A stretch of DNA of 64,000 bases from Ehretia macrophylla (lineage: Eukaryota; Streptophyta; Magnoliopsida; Boraginales; Ehretiaceae): contig CM075765.1 of the NCBI GenBank assembly GCA_037974665.1, positions 14,565,501-14,629,500 on the forward strand, written 5' to 3'. The position numbers and the translations under genes were made by a program. Numbering within the stretch: position 1 is the stretch's first letter; every line of letters begins with the position of its first letter. Shown here piece after piece: positions 33,703 through 46,754 of this stretch. The notes under the pieces were generated by a model, which did not search any database, was not told the DNA's origin, and saw only the letters and a program-made list of their open reading frames with translations.

Positions 33703-33897
33703 CCCCTAGGTTAACAAGTGATTTTGGAATCAAATTTAGGCTTTCTATTTACCTGACTAAGATCAACTAGGCAGAAGTAAATACTATAATAGGGACGCGA
33801 TTGATCCCGAAAGAGATATTTTTTTATTTTTTTCTAGTTATGAAATCGCTTAGATTGAAAAATAAGTCGATGATGCCATAAGTCAAACTGGTGGGTG

Positions 33898-34284
33898 AAT
33901 CAAGAGTCATTTTTTTTTTTGGGTCAAAAGCACAATAATATATTTATATTGCAAAGAAGGAATACAAGGTATCAACCCACACCAGTGGGAAGAAAATCAT
34001 AAAGAAAAATGCTAAACAAAGACGGAGAGATGTTAGAAATCCAATCTAGAGGCAAGCTATTCTTAAGTTGCATTTTTGCGACCCAGTCACATGCAAAATT
34101 AGCTGTCCTTCTAATGCACCTGAGACAAATAACATGACTAGTTGTAACAATCTTTTGGATATTCTTCAATACTGACTTTGCTTTCCAATGAACAAGTAGC
34201 GGATAATTGATTGCTTTAAGAACAACTTCGGCATCGCTTTCAATCACGATGCTATGAAGAGTCCTTCAATCACAATCAAGAGTC
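33898..34284 (-). mobile_element. 5'-truncated LINE with 11-bp target duplication
   Basis: AATCAAGAGTC occurs at 33898-33908 and again at 34274-34284. Between them, on the minus strand, lies the end of a LINE RNase H domain (IESDAEVVLKAI near 34240, RRTANFACDWVAKMQ near 34090), open from 34247 to 33972. It ends in an 11-base poly(A) (T run at 33910-33920). Truncated 5' end, 3' poly(A) and direct repeats are the marks of target-primed LINE insertion. It is a dead fragment. Confidence 0.85.
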
Positions 34285-36182
34285 CTTCACTGCACTCATT
34301 GGAGACAAGGAGTCATCTGAGTCTGCTAAAAAGTTAAAACAATAACTAGACAAATGAATTTACAAGTAGTGAAACTTAAAAATACAAATAATTCTCTAGG
34401 AGGATCATTTGATCTCTTTTGTGGCTACAACAAGGTTGTTATTTCTATGAAAAAGCTAAACTTGACATTCGTATTAGAGTTATAATTATAAATATTTAAA
34501 AGTAGAATGCACAATTTTTATAGCAATAAAAGACTGTAGTGGAAAATAGCCTAGAACACGATTAGATCAAAGAAAACTGCCAAACGAATACATTGCTAAA
34601 GAATAATAAAGATAATCCTATCTAAATCTTTAATTGTTAATCATGAAAGCAACAACCATTATTAATCATCACGAGTATATCTAGATTATAGATTGGTAAT
34701 TGTAAAATAAAATTCAATTATGCCATAACGTGATTGAACTTTTCAAGGTTAGATAAGCTTATTTGATTAGATTAAAAGGTTATCATGAATTACTCAAAGG
34801 TGATTTATTACTTCCCTGACCATTGACCACAAGTTGAATCGAGTTTACTCACCTTTCTACTATTGTTAAAAGTGAATCCCACACATTCATTATCTTTATC
34901 TAAAGGTGAGCTATCACGACACAATCAATTACTCGCCATATATAATAGCTTGGCATAATTATTAACACCTTTGTGCAAATATGTTGAATATCAACTGTTG
35001 AGTCAACCACTCACAAATTACTGCCTCAAATATGAGATATCAAGATACAATAGATTGTTTCAATAACAATAATATTAGACAATTCTTCCCCTCCATTTTA
35101 TCCCAATTTGGGAGGAACACAATTTGGATCGAGTTTAGGAAGGGAAGTGGACATACATCCATTTTATTTCTCCCTCCAAATCTCTAAAAACGAACAGGGG
35201 GAAGGATTGGAAAGTCCCTCAATATCCATCCCCTTTCACCCATTTTCTCCAATCTAAATAGACTGTTAAAGTTTATAAATATAAAAGTGTAGAAAAATAA
35301 TATTTGACAAATTATTAGTAAACAGAGTAGAAAAAAAGATCACTATAAGAATATTATTATAATTCTTTTAATCAAAACACTACATGTCATTACTTGGCCT
35401 TTGCAATCATTTCAATACCTCCATTTAATTGTTAATTATTGTGGATTTTATAGATGTGTTAAGTGTTTTCAACCATATAGTTTCAAACAATATAATTAAG
35501 GGTGATATTTTAAAGATTTGAAATTAATAATTATATATGGACATACAATAACAAATTCTTTCTTTAGAAGTTATCAATGTGCATCCAATAACACAAAAAA
35601 AAAGTGTTATTTTTTCACATGTAGTTCTCATACGTAATGATTTTAGTCAGAACTTATTTTAAACGCCTGAAATTGACTTACTATAATGTTATTTTAACTA
35701 TTTAATTGGAAACACATGGCTCAATATATAATTTATACTTGATCTTTATTTATCACTTATATTTATATTTATTATAATTCAAATTTATATTTTAAAGCTA
35801 TGCAATTAAAATAAAACTTAGTATAACACAGTTTAAATGAATAATAAAAAATTTACAAATAATCTACGTTCTCCATAAAAAATTGGAGATAAAAATAGGA
35901 TGAAGAACACAGAGACAGGACAGATATTAAGGCGATAGAGACGAGACATGAAAATAAGTCTTCCTCTTAAATTTTCTTTTTGTCCAAAAAAAAAAAAAAT
36001 TAAGAAGTGTGAAACCAAAACACTTGAGAAGTAGTGTGCAAAAGAATTAAGAAGTGTGAAACCACCTTAAGCTTGACCAAAAAGTCAAAGTCTTACACTT
36101 CACACCATATAGTGAGTGAGTGAGTGGTCGTGTCTCTATCCATCCATCTAATATTATAACTGTATTCCATTTGGGCGACTTT
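34285..36182. other. Intergenic DNA, no gene seen
   Basis: AT-rich. A short direct repeat (AAGAAGTGTGAAACCA) occurs at about 36003 and 36050. No gene is supported. Confidence 0.6.
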
Positions 36183-36249
36183 TTCTTTCCTTTCCTTTCC
36201 TTTCCTTTCACTTTCCTACCTTCCTTCCTCTTCCCTTCCTCTTTTCCCC

Positions 36250-36256
36250 TATAAAA
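36250..36256 (+). promoter_or_regulatory. TATA box of the CAMTA gene
   Basis: TATAAAA lies 250 bases before the ATG at 36506. It comes after a long pyrimidine tract of repeated CTTTC and CCTTC (36183-36245), a common plant core-promoter arrangement. It implies a leader of about 220 bases. Confidence 0.6.
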
Positions 36257-36505
36257 CTCCCTCCGCCTTTTTCGTTCCACTTTTTTCTTTTTCACACTCC
36301 ACTTTCTTCATCTCATCACTACTTTACGCGATCTTGACCATATTTGACTCGCTCTTCAATTTTCATTCCTCACTTTTTATTTTTTTTAGTTTTAATTCTG
36401 ATGATAGTAGATATATATACGTATTTATATATGTATATATGCATGTAAAGTTCGATTTTTGAGACCCAACACAAAGTTGTATATACTTGTGCAAAGCCTT
36501 CGTTA

Positions 36506-39500
36506 ATGGCGGAGAGTAGACGTTACGCTCTTAATGCTCAATTAGGTATTATTCTGCTCTAAAGCTTTCGTTTGTCTACTTTTTTTTTTTTTTTTTGCAA
36601 TTAAAATACTTTGCTCTAAGTATTTATATGTTTTTTTTTTTTTTTTTTTCTGAATTTGTTATGAAATTCGTTGATTTCTCTTTTTTCTGGAGGTATATTA
36701 GCTGTTCTTTAGTTAAATTTGTGTTTTTTGAATTGTTCTATTAGTTTTATTTTATTTTTTGAACACCGTGGATATCCAGGGTTTTGCCTGACCAGTCGAG
36801 CTACCCCTAACGGTTATGTTGTTTTATTATTTATTTATTTCTTTATATTAATAATTCTTGGCTATTGGAGATGAAAATTATACCAGTAAAATATGTAGTT
36901 TTTATTCGTATAAAGCTTTGAGCATGATCTATTATGATACACATCTTCTTGTATGGTTAGATAATGATAGTTACTTCGCATGTAGTTTTTTCGCAAACAA
37001 GCACGGCTCTAGACAAGCTCTGTTTGACCTAATTGTACGTTGAAATGGCCTCTCGATTTAGCTATTTAGTGGGATTATCCGTGAAAGACATTCTTCAGAA
37101 AATGTTTTCGTTTTGGTCAATATCCTCATTTTATGCCTGATCTATGGTAGTTTCTTCAGTTGTACGTTCTGTTTTTAAATTGTGTAACAGATTGTTAATT
37201 AGAGCACCCTCTTTTTCTTACCAATCTCCAATGTCAACTAGCATACACGGTGCTTTTATTTTCGATGCAACATTTCAACTTAATTCATATAATATTCCTT
37301 TTCAGTACCACAAGTGCACATTACATTTGCCATTCAATTCTCTTAATTGTTTCGTGTTTGAATGAAGATATTGAGCAGATACTTCAAGAAGCACAACATC
37401 GATGGTTACGCCCTGCTGAAATTTGTGAAATCCTTCGAAATTATCAGAAATTTCAAATTGCTCCAGAGCCACCCAATAGGCCTCCAAGTATGTGTTTTTA
37501 TCTATATTTGTTTATGTATTCAGAGTACTTTTAGTTTGGGAAATTGATCTTGAGTGTGCAACTTTTAGATTGTTCAAATAAAAGAAGTGATGGTTGAGTA
37601 ATTGAAGTTTTGAGAGGGAGGGAGGGAGGGAGGGAGAGTCAAACCTCCTTTTGCATGCCCTTCCTTTTCTATGTTTCCTTTTTCACAAACAAACCAAGGA
37701 CTTCTGGTAGTTAGTTACTTGTTGGCGCATCATTGTTGAAGATACCTAGTACCTGGTTTTTGTGATCGTTTACTGAAGCAATTCTTGATGGATCCTATAT
37801 GAGGCATTTTGGTGAACCATTCCTAAGTGTTGGGTCTATCCCCATATTTCTCTAAGCTTGACATAAAGAACCCTTTCAGGTGGTTCTCTCTTTCTTTTTG
37901 ACCGAAAGGTGTTAAGATATTTCCGTAAAGATGGCCACAACTGGAGGAAGAAAAAGGACGGGAAGACAGTGAAGGAAGCTCATGAAAGACTCAAGGTCAG
38001 TTGGCCAGTGATGTCTGTTATTTGTGATCCTAAAACATTTTGAAGATGTAGTTAGACATGCAACTGTGTTTCAGCTTTCTTTCTTTGAAATTATATTCTT
38101 CAAGCATCTACTTCTGATTCCAGAATAATGTTTCTATCATAAATGTCTTCACAGGCTGGAAGTATTGATGTACTGCATTGCTACTATGCCCATGGAGAAG
38201 AGAACGAAAATTTTCAAAGGCGCAGTTATTGGATGCTTGAAGAGTGAGTTTTTAAATTTTTTTTGGGTGTTTTCTTGATTTTTCTCGGTGCTTTATACTC
38301 ATGCATCTGAAATTAGTGCTTTAAATTCTAGGTTGACACTTTAAAATCCCTTATAGAGGTATAGATACCAAGATCCTAATTTCCAATTGCCAGACTAATG
38401 GGAACTTTACTGTTCTGATTTTGTGAAGTTCTCTGATTTAATGTTTGTTCAAGGAGGATGTTCTGCAATCACTTGATGAAATTGTTGGGAACTTTCAAAC
38501 ATTCTTTATGCTGAAAATTTCTCTGTTTTCTCTTGTTGCATTATGACTCAAGTTCCAGACCTAGGCCAGTTCTAAAGACAAGTAGGAGTCTTAGTCAAGT
38601 AGAGGCATAAATAGGTTTGCTTTCTGAGAAGGAATAATTCTGGGAACACTTTTAGTTCCCTAGCTTGCTCGTAGATAGTTGCTAGATATCATCCCTTGCA
38701 TTCTGGATCTTGAGAGAGGGTGTAATCGGTGTAAGGGTTGGTTGTGAGTCATAGCTCCTAGACTCTTTTGTCTGTCCAAAAAGATGGTACAATAAGTGAG
38801 GGTTTTCCTACAGTCTTTTGTCCATCCAAAAAGCTATATCCATTATTTTGATAATAGTGAATTGTCCAAGTGGTGAGATCGAGGATGTAGGTTAGAGATG
38901 ACCGAACCACGTTGAAATGTGTGTTTTTCCTCTGTTTTTATGCTTGGCTGTGCGTCCCTGTCCCAACAAACTGGTGTTAGAGCCCAACAATTCTCTCCCC
39001 CTCTTGATCTTGATATTTGGTCTTTCCCTTTGTAAGAGTTACACAGCTAGGGATCCATGAGGATGTGACTAGGCAAGTAGTGGAGACCGAATATATCAAG
39101 GAAATTAAGAGAGTGTTTACTTGTCACATGTATACCATTGTTCTCTCTGTACGAGTTTTCCTTTTCACACACCAATCTTTAGAAGTGAGGAAATATTCAA
39201 GTTTTCTGTGATTTTATTTGTAGAATATCTGGGTAGTATAATTTTTCGAAAAAAAGAATATCTGGGTAGTATTTTCTACTTATCAACTCGTGCCATCTTT
39301 TTTCTTGGAAGTTGAAAAATTAGAGAAATGAATGAAAAAAAGTTTTTCTCTTCTCCTCCTGGGCACTGGAATTCTCTTATTAAGTTGTATATGTTTGTTA
39401 TCATCTTTTATTTGGACATTCACATAATGACAGCTCAACTATTTGTACAAGTTGGCTTTCTATAAAAACGAAAAGGACAAAAGAAATAAAACAAAACAGT

Positions 39501-42500
39501 GGTATCTGCGGCCAATTTAGGCATGTGTAGAGGTTGTCAAATTATCTGTGTTGTTATGGTTACTAGGCGTCAAAGATTCTTATAAGGATACAAGACCATG
39601 TAACTTTCTTCAGAGTTATGACTTCGTTTTAATTTTTACCTCCAAATTTATAGGGGCTTCTTTTCCAAACATTCTCACAATTTTCTCTCTTCATCGTTGA
39701 CTATTGCTGCAGGGAGCTGTCACACATAGTTCTTGTCCACTACCGGGAAGTAAAGGTTAGCATTCTTCCTATTCTTTGGTTAGTTTTTCCATTCTTCTTA
39801 AATCTGTTTTCCTTTTCTATTTTCTTTTTTAGCAAGTGGTAGCCGGATCATCAGAAATAAGGATATGCTCATACAAGTCATTTTTTAAGAAAACTTTCTT
39901 CATCGTTTTTTCAAAAGAAGTTGCTATGCTAATATAGAACTGTGATCTTCTTGGACATTTCTTTTTCTTTGACAGGGAAACAGGACCAACTATAACCGCA
40001 TTAGGGAGGCTGAACAAGCTGTTCATGATATTCAAGAAAATGAAGATGTAGCCAATTCTGAGGTGGATAGTTCTTTATCTTCAAAATTCCACTCGCATGA
40101 TTTTCAAGTAAATTCACAAATTACAGATACAGCTAGTCTTAACAGTGCCCAGGCCTCAGAATATGAAGATGCTGAATCAGGTAGCTTACAACATCTTCAA
40201 CATTCTGTTTGTTCTTGCTTGCAATCAATTGCAGTACTCTTGACTTCTTCACTAACATTGATATTATCTTTGAAAACTTAATCTACTACAGCATATAATA
40301 ACCAAACAAGCTCCGGATTCCATTCTTTTATTGAGTCACAACAGCCTCTGATGCAGAAGGTGGAAGATGGATTTGCTGCTCCGTATTATCCAGTCTCTTC
40401 CTCAAGTAATATATTGCTTTCCTGTATTTTATTTAATGCTCAAACATTGTCACTCTGATTTGCTAGATTTAACGTTATGAAGTGTAGCAGATGATTACCA
40501 AGGACAGTTATCCGCTACTTACGAAATGAACAGTTCAACCGGTGAAGGAGACAGAGATAAAACTATGACGGCTGCTGGTTTAGCGTATGTGTCAGACAGA
40601 CCCCTTAACTTCCCATCTTGGGATAATGTTATGGAAAATAGTACTGCCGCTTATCAATCTCTCAGTCTTCGGCCCTCAATTTCAACTATGCCATCTAGTG
40701 GAATGAGCATGATGCATGGACAAGGAAATGAGATCCTGAACCAAGTACTTGGTGATGGCTTAGGTACTAGGCAAGAGTTTGGAAGTAAGGGAGGTCATCT
40801 AGAGGAGTGGCAAGTTGGTATTAATCAGGTTTGCACTTGTGTTCCTTGTCCATGAGAACTCAAAATATCTACTCGTAGGTCAATATGCATGTCCATATTA
40901 CAGCATCAAGCGGCTAGAGGTTCTTAGTTGATCATGCCCTCCACCCTAAGACCTCTGAATAACAGAAAGCAACATACCTGTATAACTAAATATCATGGTT
41001 TCACTTAATAAATTGTGTTAGTAAGGGTTGACTATGGACTATTTGAAGAGAATTGCCGCTCAAGATCAGGCGAGGAATACGTATGCCTAATTTTCAATCA
41101 TACAAAAGGTACAACTGTATAAGAATTCAATCAGAAAAGAAAAGTATTCCTTTTCTGAAACTAGGAACTGTTGAACAACCTGCAGAAACGTTATATAAGC
41201 CACTCAAGGGTGGACAGAAGGGGTATAATGCAGTTTCAGTATGACACACAAAATTCTTGTATTTCTAAATTCTACCTAGATACATTAAAGTTCGAGTTCA
41301 TACATCAAATGAGCTTACAGCCATAGCATATTTTACCATGAGTTCATGCATCAACCTAGCTTGCAATAACATCAATTATTACCTATTTGATTAATGAGTG
41401 TTTGTTGTGACTTTGAAATCCAAACAGACTTCTGGAACTGAATCCTCACATGTATCTAAGTGGTCCATGAACCAGAAGTTTCATACAGATTCAGCTTATC
41501 CTACCAGGTTGAATGAAGCTAACAATATGGATTTAAAGAGTTCGCTGGAGCTCTACACTGCACCTGCTGAACAAATTACGCGTCCATTGCAAAATGATCC
41601 TCAAGTTCAGGTAATAAATGCGGAAGGTGGAACCTCTTTGAAATCAGAGTTCGATAACCATCTTGTTGCACAGGGGAAAGCTGATTATTCATCCTTAAAG
41701 CAACCACATTTGGATGGCCTAAGAGAAGGTCTGAAAAAGCTTGACAGCTTTGACCGTTGGATGAGTAAAGAACTTGGAGATGTAGATGAGTCACATATAC
41801 AATCCAGCTCTGGGACCTACTGGGAGGCTGTTGAAAATGAAGATGGAGTTGATGATTCTAGTATAGGTCCCCAGGGGGACACCTATTTACTGGGTCCATC
41901 ACTCGCCTTGGATCAATACTTTAGCATTATTGATTTTTGTCCTAACTGGGCATATGTTGGATCAAAAATCAAGGTATATATAGTAATATCTTAGTTCCAT
42001 GATAAAATTCTGATTAGGCTTATGTAATCTCGCTTATTCTTCCTTATGCATGTCTAGTTTCTGACTGATGATATGCAGCTTTCTGTCAAGTAACATAAAT
42101 CGTGCTATTCAGTTGCTTATACATTTTGCATCCAGGTGCTGATTACAGGTAGATTCTTGAAGAGTCAACAAGAGGTGGAGAAGTGTAAATGGGCTTGTAT
42201 GTTTGGTGAACTGGAAGTTCCAGCGGAGGTTATAGCAGATGGTGTTCTTCGTTGCCATACACCTCTTCTCGAGGCTGGGAGGGTTCCATTCTATGTTACA
42301 TGCTCCAATAGGTTAGCTTGCAGTGAAGTGAGAGAATTTGAATTCCGTGTCAGTGTTTCCGAAGATGGGGATGTTACTAATAGTAGTATTGCCCCCCCTA
42401 ATGAAAGTGTTCTACTCTTGAGATTTGCAAAATTATTGTCTCCTGGTTCTGGCAATTCTCCTATTTCTGTCCCCAGCCATGGGAGTGATACCACTCAGTT

Positions 42501-42923
42501 ATGCAGTAAGATCAGTTCATTACTGAAAGTGGATGAAAGTGAGTGGAACCAGATGCTAAATGTTACTAAAGAGGAGAATTTCTCAACAGAGAAGATAAAG
42601 GACCAGCTGCTAGAAAAACTTCTCAAGGAGAGGTTGCATTATTGGCTCCTTCAGAAAATTGCAGAAGGGGGGAAAGGTCCAAGTGTATTAGACGAGGGTG
42701 GTCAAGGGGTGCTGCACCTTGCAGCCGCTCTTGATTATGACTGGGCTATACCACCTACAATAGCTGCAGGTGTCAGCATAAACTACCGAGACACGAATGG
42801 ATGGACAGCCCTCCATTGGGCTGCATCATATGGCAGGTGGAGATCTTAAATCCCACTAATTCTTCCAACTGTTTCTCTTCCAGAATATGCTCTATTATAT
42901 ACATACATATATATGTACATACA

Positions 42924-42959
<36 letters not shown>

Positions 42960-45029
42960 TATGTATATATATAGTTATAGTTATAGTTATTCTGTAAATT
43001 AATAAATTCCACAATTGCCTGTAGGCAGTATCTTAAATCTTATTGCGGTTAGTTGGTGCTTTCTTTAATCAAGCAAATGTTTTTGGTTTTTCTATTATTT
43101 CTCATCCAATATCTTTCCCAACATTCATGTCATTTATTTCTGATGTGAAATCTTTGTCTTGTCTCTTGACCTGATCCCTTTATTCAACATTTGCAATATA
43201 AGGGAGCGGACCGTGGGTTTCCTCATCTCTCGAGGTGCTGCTGCCGGTGCACTGACAGATCCTACTCCTAAATATCCTTCAGGGAGAACACCTGCCGACT
43301 TAGCATCCTGCAATGGACACAAAGGAATTGCTGGTTATCTTGCAGAATCTGCTTTGAGTTCCCACCTTTCATTACTGAAGTTGAAAGAGGAGAAAGAGGG
43401 AGATAGTGGAGAATCTTCTGGGCCAAATGCTGTACTAACAGTTGCTGAACGTACTGCAACTCCAATGAGTGATGGAGATTTACCATTGAAGGACTCTTTA
43501 GCTGCTGTCCGTAATGCAACTCAAGCTGCTGCTCGCATTCATCAAGCTTTTAGAGTGCAGTCATTCCAAAGGAAGCAGTTTAAAGAATTCGGCGGTGGTA
43601 AATTTGGAATGTCAGAAGAGAGAGCGCTTTCACTTCTTGCTGTGAAGACAAACAGGACAGGTCAACATGATGAACCAGTTCATGCTGCTGCAATACGAAT
43701 ACAAAACAAATTTCGCAGTTGGAAGGGCAGGAAAGAGTTTCTGCTAACCCGTCAGCGTATTATAAAAATACAGGTATAGTACAATGTCTGCCGGTCTGCT
43801 ACTGATGCCTTTAATTTTGTCTGAAAGATATTGTTCATTGCTAACAGTGTCATGACCCTTTTAATCTCAATCCAGTTGCATTCTCATACTTACTGACTTT
43901 TTTGGTAAATAGGCCCACTTTAGAGGCCATCAGGTTAGGAAGAATTATAAGAAGATTATCTGGTCTGTGGGGATAATGGAGAAGGTAATTTTGCGTTGGA
44001 GACGTAAAGGAAGCGGTTTACGTGGATTTAAACCAGAAATGCTTCCTGAGGGCCCCAGCACGCAAGGTGAATCATCAAAAGAAGATGATTATGATTTCCT
44101 GAAAGAAGGCAGAAAGCAAACTGAGGAAAGATTACAGAAAGCGCTTGCTAGGGTGAAATCCATGGTACAGTATCCGGAAGCAAGAGATCAATATCGAAGA
44201 TTGCTGAACGTGGTATCAGAAATGCAGGAAAATAAGGTAAACTTGTTCTCTCTTTCCTGGAGGCAACTCAATATATGCCTATGTTCAGAAAAACTTCCAT
44301 CATTCTCTTCTTTATTCTCTCATATTTTGTCTGGTGAACTTGTATATCTTTATTTGGAGACCATTTAAATATTTTGAATGAAGTAGTAAAGATGAGGCCA
44401 TAGCTTCTTTCTGATAACTTTTAATTTGTCATTTATAAGGTTCATCCCTTGGAATTAGAAATTGCTGTAGACTTATCGTATCTGACTGCAGTTTGATAAG
44501 TAGGCGTGGTTGTTTTTGCAGCCGTCAAGCTCACGAAGTAGTTCTAATCTTTACTGATTAATATGGGAGTGAATTAGCCTTTTAACTGATCATTTAGATA
44601 TTCTTTATATGGCATTCATGTAACGAGTTACTAGAGCTCTTGAGCTTGGATGGCGGCACTTTGCAACTTTCATTGGAGCATGAAGTTATTTTATTACATT
44701 ACCTCAACTTGAAGTTCTTAGTTACTTTGATGGGATGAATCCTAGGGATCCTTTTATGCAAAAACAATTAACTATCATGCCCTTTTCTGACGAATTGTAT
44801 AGTTTTACAATTTCATCACCTAAAAAGGTTACCAAATGAATTGTAATTAACGATTAAAAAAAGTACGAGTTAATATACGCTCTATGAGAATTTACATCTT
44901 TCCGTTTAATCACCATTGCAGACTGTCTATGATAAGGTCCTGAACAGTTCAAACGAAGCAGCTGATTTGGATGAAGATTTGGTTGATATTCAAGCTCTAT
45001 TAGATGATGACACCTTCATGTCAACTTAA
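36506..45029 (+). CDS. CAMTA3: Calmodulin-binding transcription activator, CAMTA3/SR1 type (13 exons)
   Basis: Exons: 36506-36545, 37368-37487, 37880-37995, 38155-38243, 39713-39755, 39976-40180, 40292-40405, 40491-40828, 41428-41973, 42136-42836, 43203-43773, 43913-44236, 44922-45029. Phases close to 1104 aa. Domains in order: CG-1 DNA-binding domain (~15-140, with [20 protein letters not shown]), acidic and Ser-rich linker, TIG domain (~525-610), ankyrin repeats (~728-830, [12 protein letters not shown] and GWTALHWAA), IQ motifs ([16 protein letters not shown] and [17 protein letters not shown], ~935-982), then the calmodulin-binding helix ([19 protein letters not shown]). The family binds CGCG-type promoter boxes in the nucleus under Ca2+/calmodulin control and, for CAMTA3, restrains immunity and drives cold responses (established knowledge). 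I chose CAMTA3 over CAMTA1/2 on overall resemblance and on its neighbour UBP; a paralogue is possible. No breaks seen. Confidence 0.93.
38483..38968 (+). repeat. LTR with primer-binding site in CAMTA intron 4
   Basis: The 486-bp block begins TGTTGGGA and ends TCCCAACA, perfect inverted ends of an LTR. Two bases later comes TGGTGTTAGAGCCC, a methionine-tRNA-type primer-binding site. No partner LTR or coding region follows, so this is a truncated retroelement. It is in the same orientation as CAMTA. Confidence 0.7.
42901..42990. repeat. (ACAT)n/(AT)n/(AGTTAT)n compound microsatellite
   Basis: ACAT units at 42917-42951 are flanked by AT runs and followed by AGTTAT units. It lies in CAMTA intron 10, 64 bases after the exon 10 donor, and makes a false Tyr-Met-Cys repeat frame on the minus strand. 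Confidence 0.92.
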
Positions 45030-46088
45030 ATGCTTGTTGATGTATTCAGTACTCTCACTAATCTGCTGAACCATCTCTTGTTACACTAATATTTATATGT
45101 AAATGTTGCACGTCTGATGTAATGTATCTTTGTGTATGATGTGTAGAGTTGTAGAATTGGAAAAAACAGGTAATGCTGATCTAAAATTTGTCTTCAAATC
45201 TTTTAATTTTTTGAATGACGTGGTAATTTAGCTAGTGGAGTCCGACTACTGAATTATTCAGCAGAATGTCTAGGTGAAGCGGTATGTCTTCACACATGCA
45301 CTAGATCAGTCAAGAACGGAATTTTAGAGCAGTGGGGAGTGTCGAACCCGCAATCTTATATGAGCAATTTTACCCTACTACTGTTGAATTATGTCCTTGG
45401 GGCCTTCAAATCTTTTAATTTATTTAACGTATGCATTGCATCAAGCAAAGTGTTTCTGTAAAATCTGACTGCTGTTCGTTTAGGTGGATTACTTTGTTTG
45501 TAATGACAAGGAAAGACAAGGTGGGCTGTAGAGATAGGCTCTTTACGGGTAATGAAGGTGATAGGGAAAGTGAAACATTCTTTCAGAAAAGAATGGAGGG
45601 CCAAGATATACTTTTTCCTGGTAATGACTTGGAGAAAATACGATGTCCCCTAATTTCGAGGTTGAAGTTGAAAAACTTGGATCCTATATGGATTTTCTTT
45701 TCTTTATTTTTGTTTCTGAGCTTTTTTTTTTTTTTTTTCCCTCGAGAGACGATAATTACAACCGAAATTCGTATATAGTGAGAGTGAATTTCTATACGAT
45801 AATTACAAATGAACCCACGAATAGTGAAACAAATACCAATAATGACCAGACAAACACACATTGCTATTCCTGATTCAATACCATGATTAAAAGAAGAAGG
45901 GGGCCCAGGGTGGGAGGGTGGGGGGGGGGGGGGGGGTGTGGGTGGGGTGTAGTATTATTTAAGATATTCTATGACTCATGATTAAACAATGTGTGTTAAT
46001 TGTATTCTCTAACAAGAAGTAAAAAACAAGAAGCAATACATCTCACGTAGTGGGCTTCTGCCAAAATTATCCAATAGATCTCCGTGTT
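45030..46088. other. CAMTA 3' UTR and intergenic DNA
   Basis: The first ~150 bases are likely 3' UTR. Beyond a SINE-like block and a G17 run (45920-45936) no gene is seen. The open frames at 45389-45873 are unsupported. Confidence 0.6.
45225..45405 (-). repeat. Putative tRNA-derived SINE
   Basis: On the minus strand the head starts near GGCCCCAAGGACATAATTC (about 45403). It has an A-box-like TAATTCAACAGTAG and a good B box (GGTTCGACACT at 45339-45349), spaced as in a tRNA promoter. The 3' end is not clear. Family unknown. Confidence 0.4.
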
Positions 46089-46093
46089 CTTAT

Positions 46094-46695
46094 TGTTGAT
46101 ATATGTCAATATCCACATCTTCATAATAAGTATCGTTAATTATATGGTAGCATAAATTAATGATTCCGACTTAAACGTCGATGAGGTCAAAAGAGATCGC
46201 GATGGCTACAAGAAAGAAGTTCGGGAATTTGAAATTACCTAAGATGACGTCGGGTTGATGCAATGCTAAAGTTAGCCAATTTGACCAAAGGAAACTTCTT
46301 AGAAGTTGACTTGGATGCTAGCCACCCATGTGGTCAATTGTAGCCACCCATGTGATAAATATGGGTGGTTAATACTTTGAACATGGTTGGTAAAGCCAAC
46401 CAAGATTGAAATGTTTGATAGGAAAGTCTACTGTGGCGGACTAGCTGAATTCTATAAATAGACATGCATTAGTTCATCATTTTCATTCACAACACAACTC
46501 CAAACACAATCCTAAGTTAGTCTTTCTTTCTTGTATTCTTCTTGTAAGTCCAGAAGCCATTGAAGCTCTAATATAGAGAGCGCACAGTGGGACAATTATC
46601 TTGTAAGTGTTATATTGAATTGTTATAACGAGTAGTGTTGTCTTTCTACTTGATTGTTGTTAAGACGTTTCTGGGAAATTGGTTATATTCTTACA
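46094..46695 (+). repeat. 5' LTR of copia element C
   Basis: It starts TGTTGATAT and ends TTCTTACA, with TATAAATA at 46453-46460. It holds two copies of GCCACCCATGTG about 22 bp apart, where the 3' LTR has one. Confidence 0.95.
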
Positions 46696-46754
46696 TGGTA
46701 TCAAGAGCTTAAGGGGCTCTTAACAACAATCTTGTCTAGTAAAGCTCAACAACT

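Noticed and set aside
35070..35270. Possible MITE rich in CCCTCC and GGGAGG words
   Set aside because: No inverted ends or target duplication could be fixed by eye.
41053..41244. Extra CAMTA exon in intron 8
   Set aside because: The open frame has no similarity to the family, and exons 8 and 9 join in phase without it.
42773..43012. Cys/Tyr-repeat peptide on the minus strand
   Set aside because: Translation of the ACAT microsatellite in a CAMTA intron.
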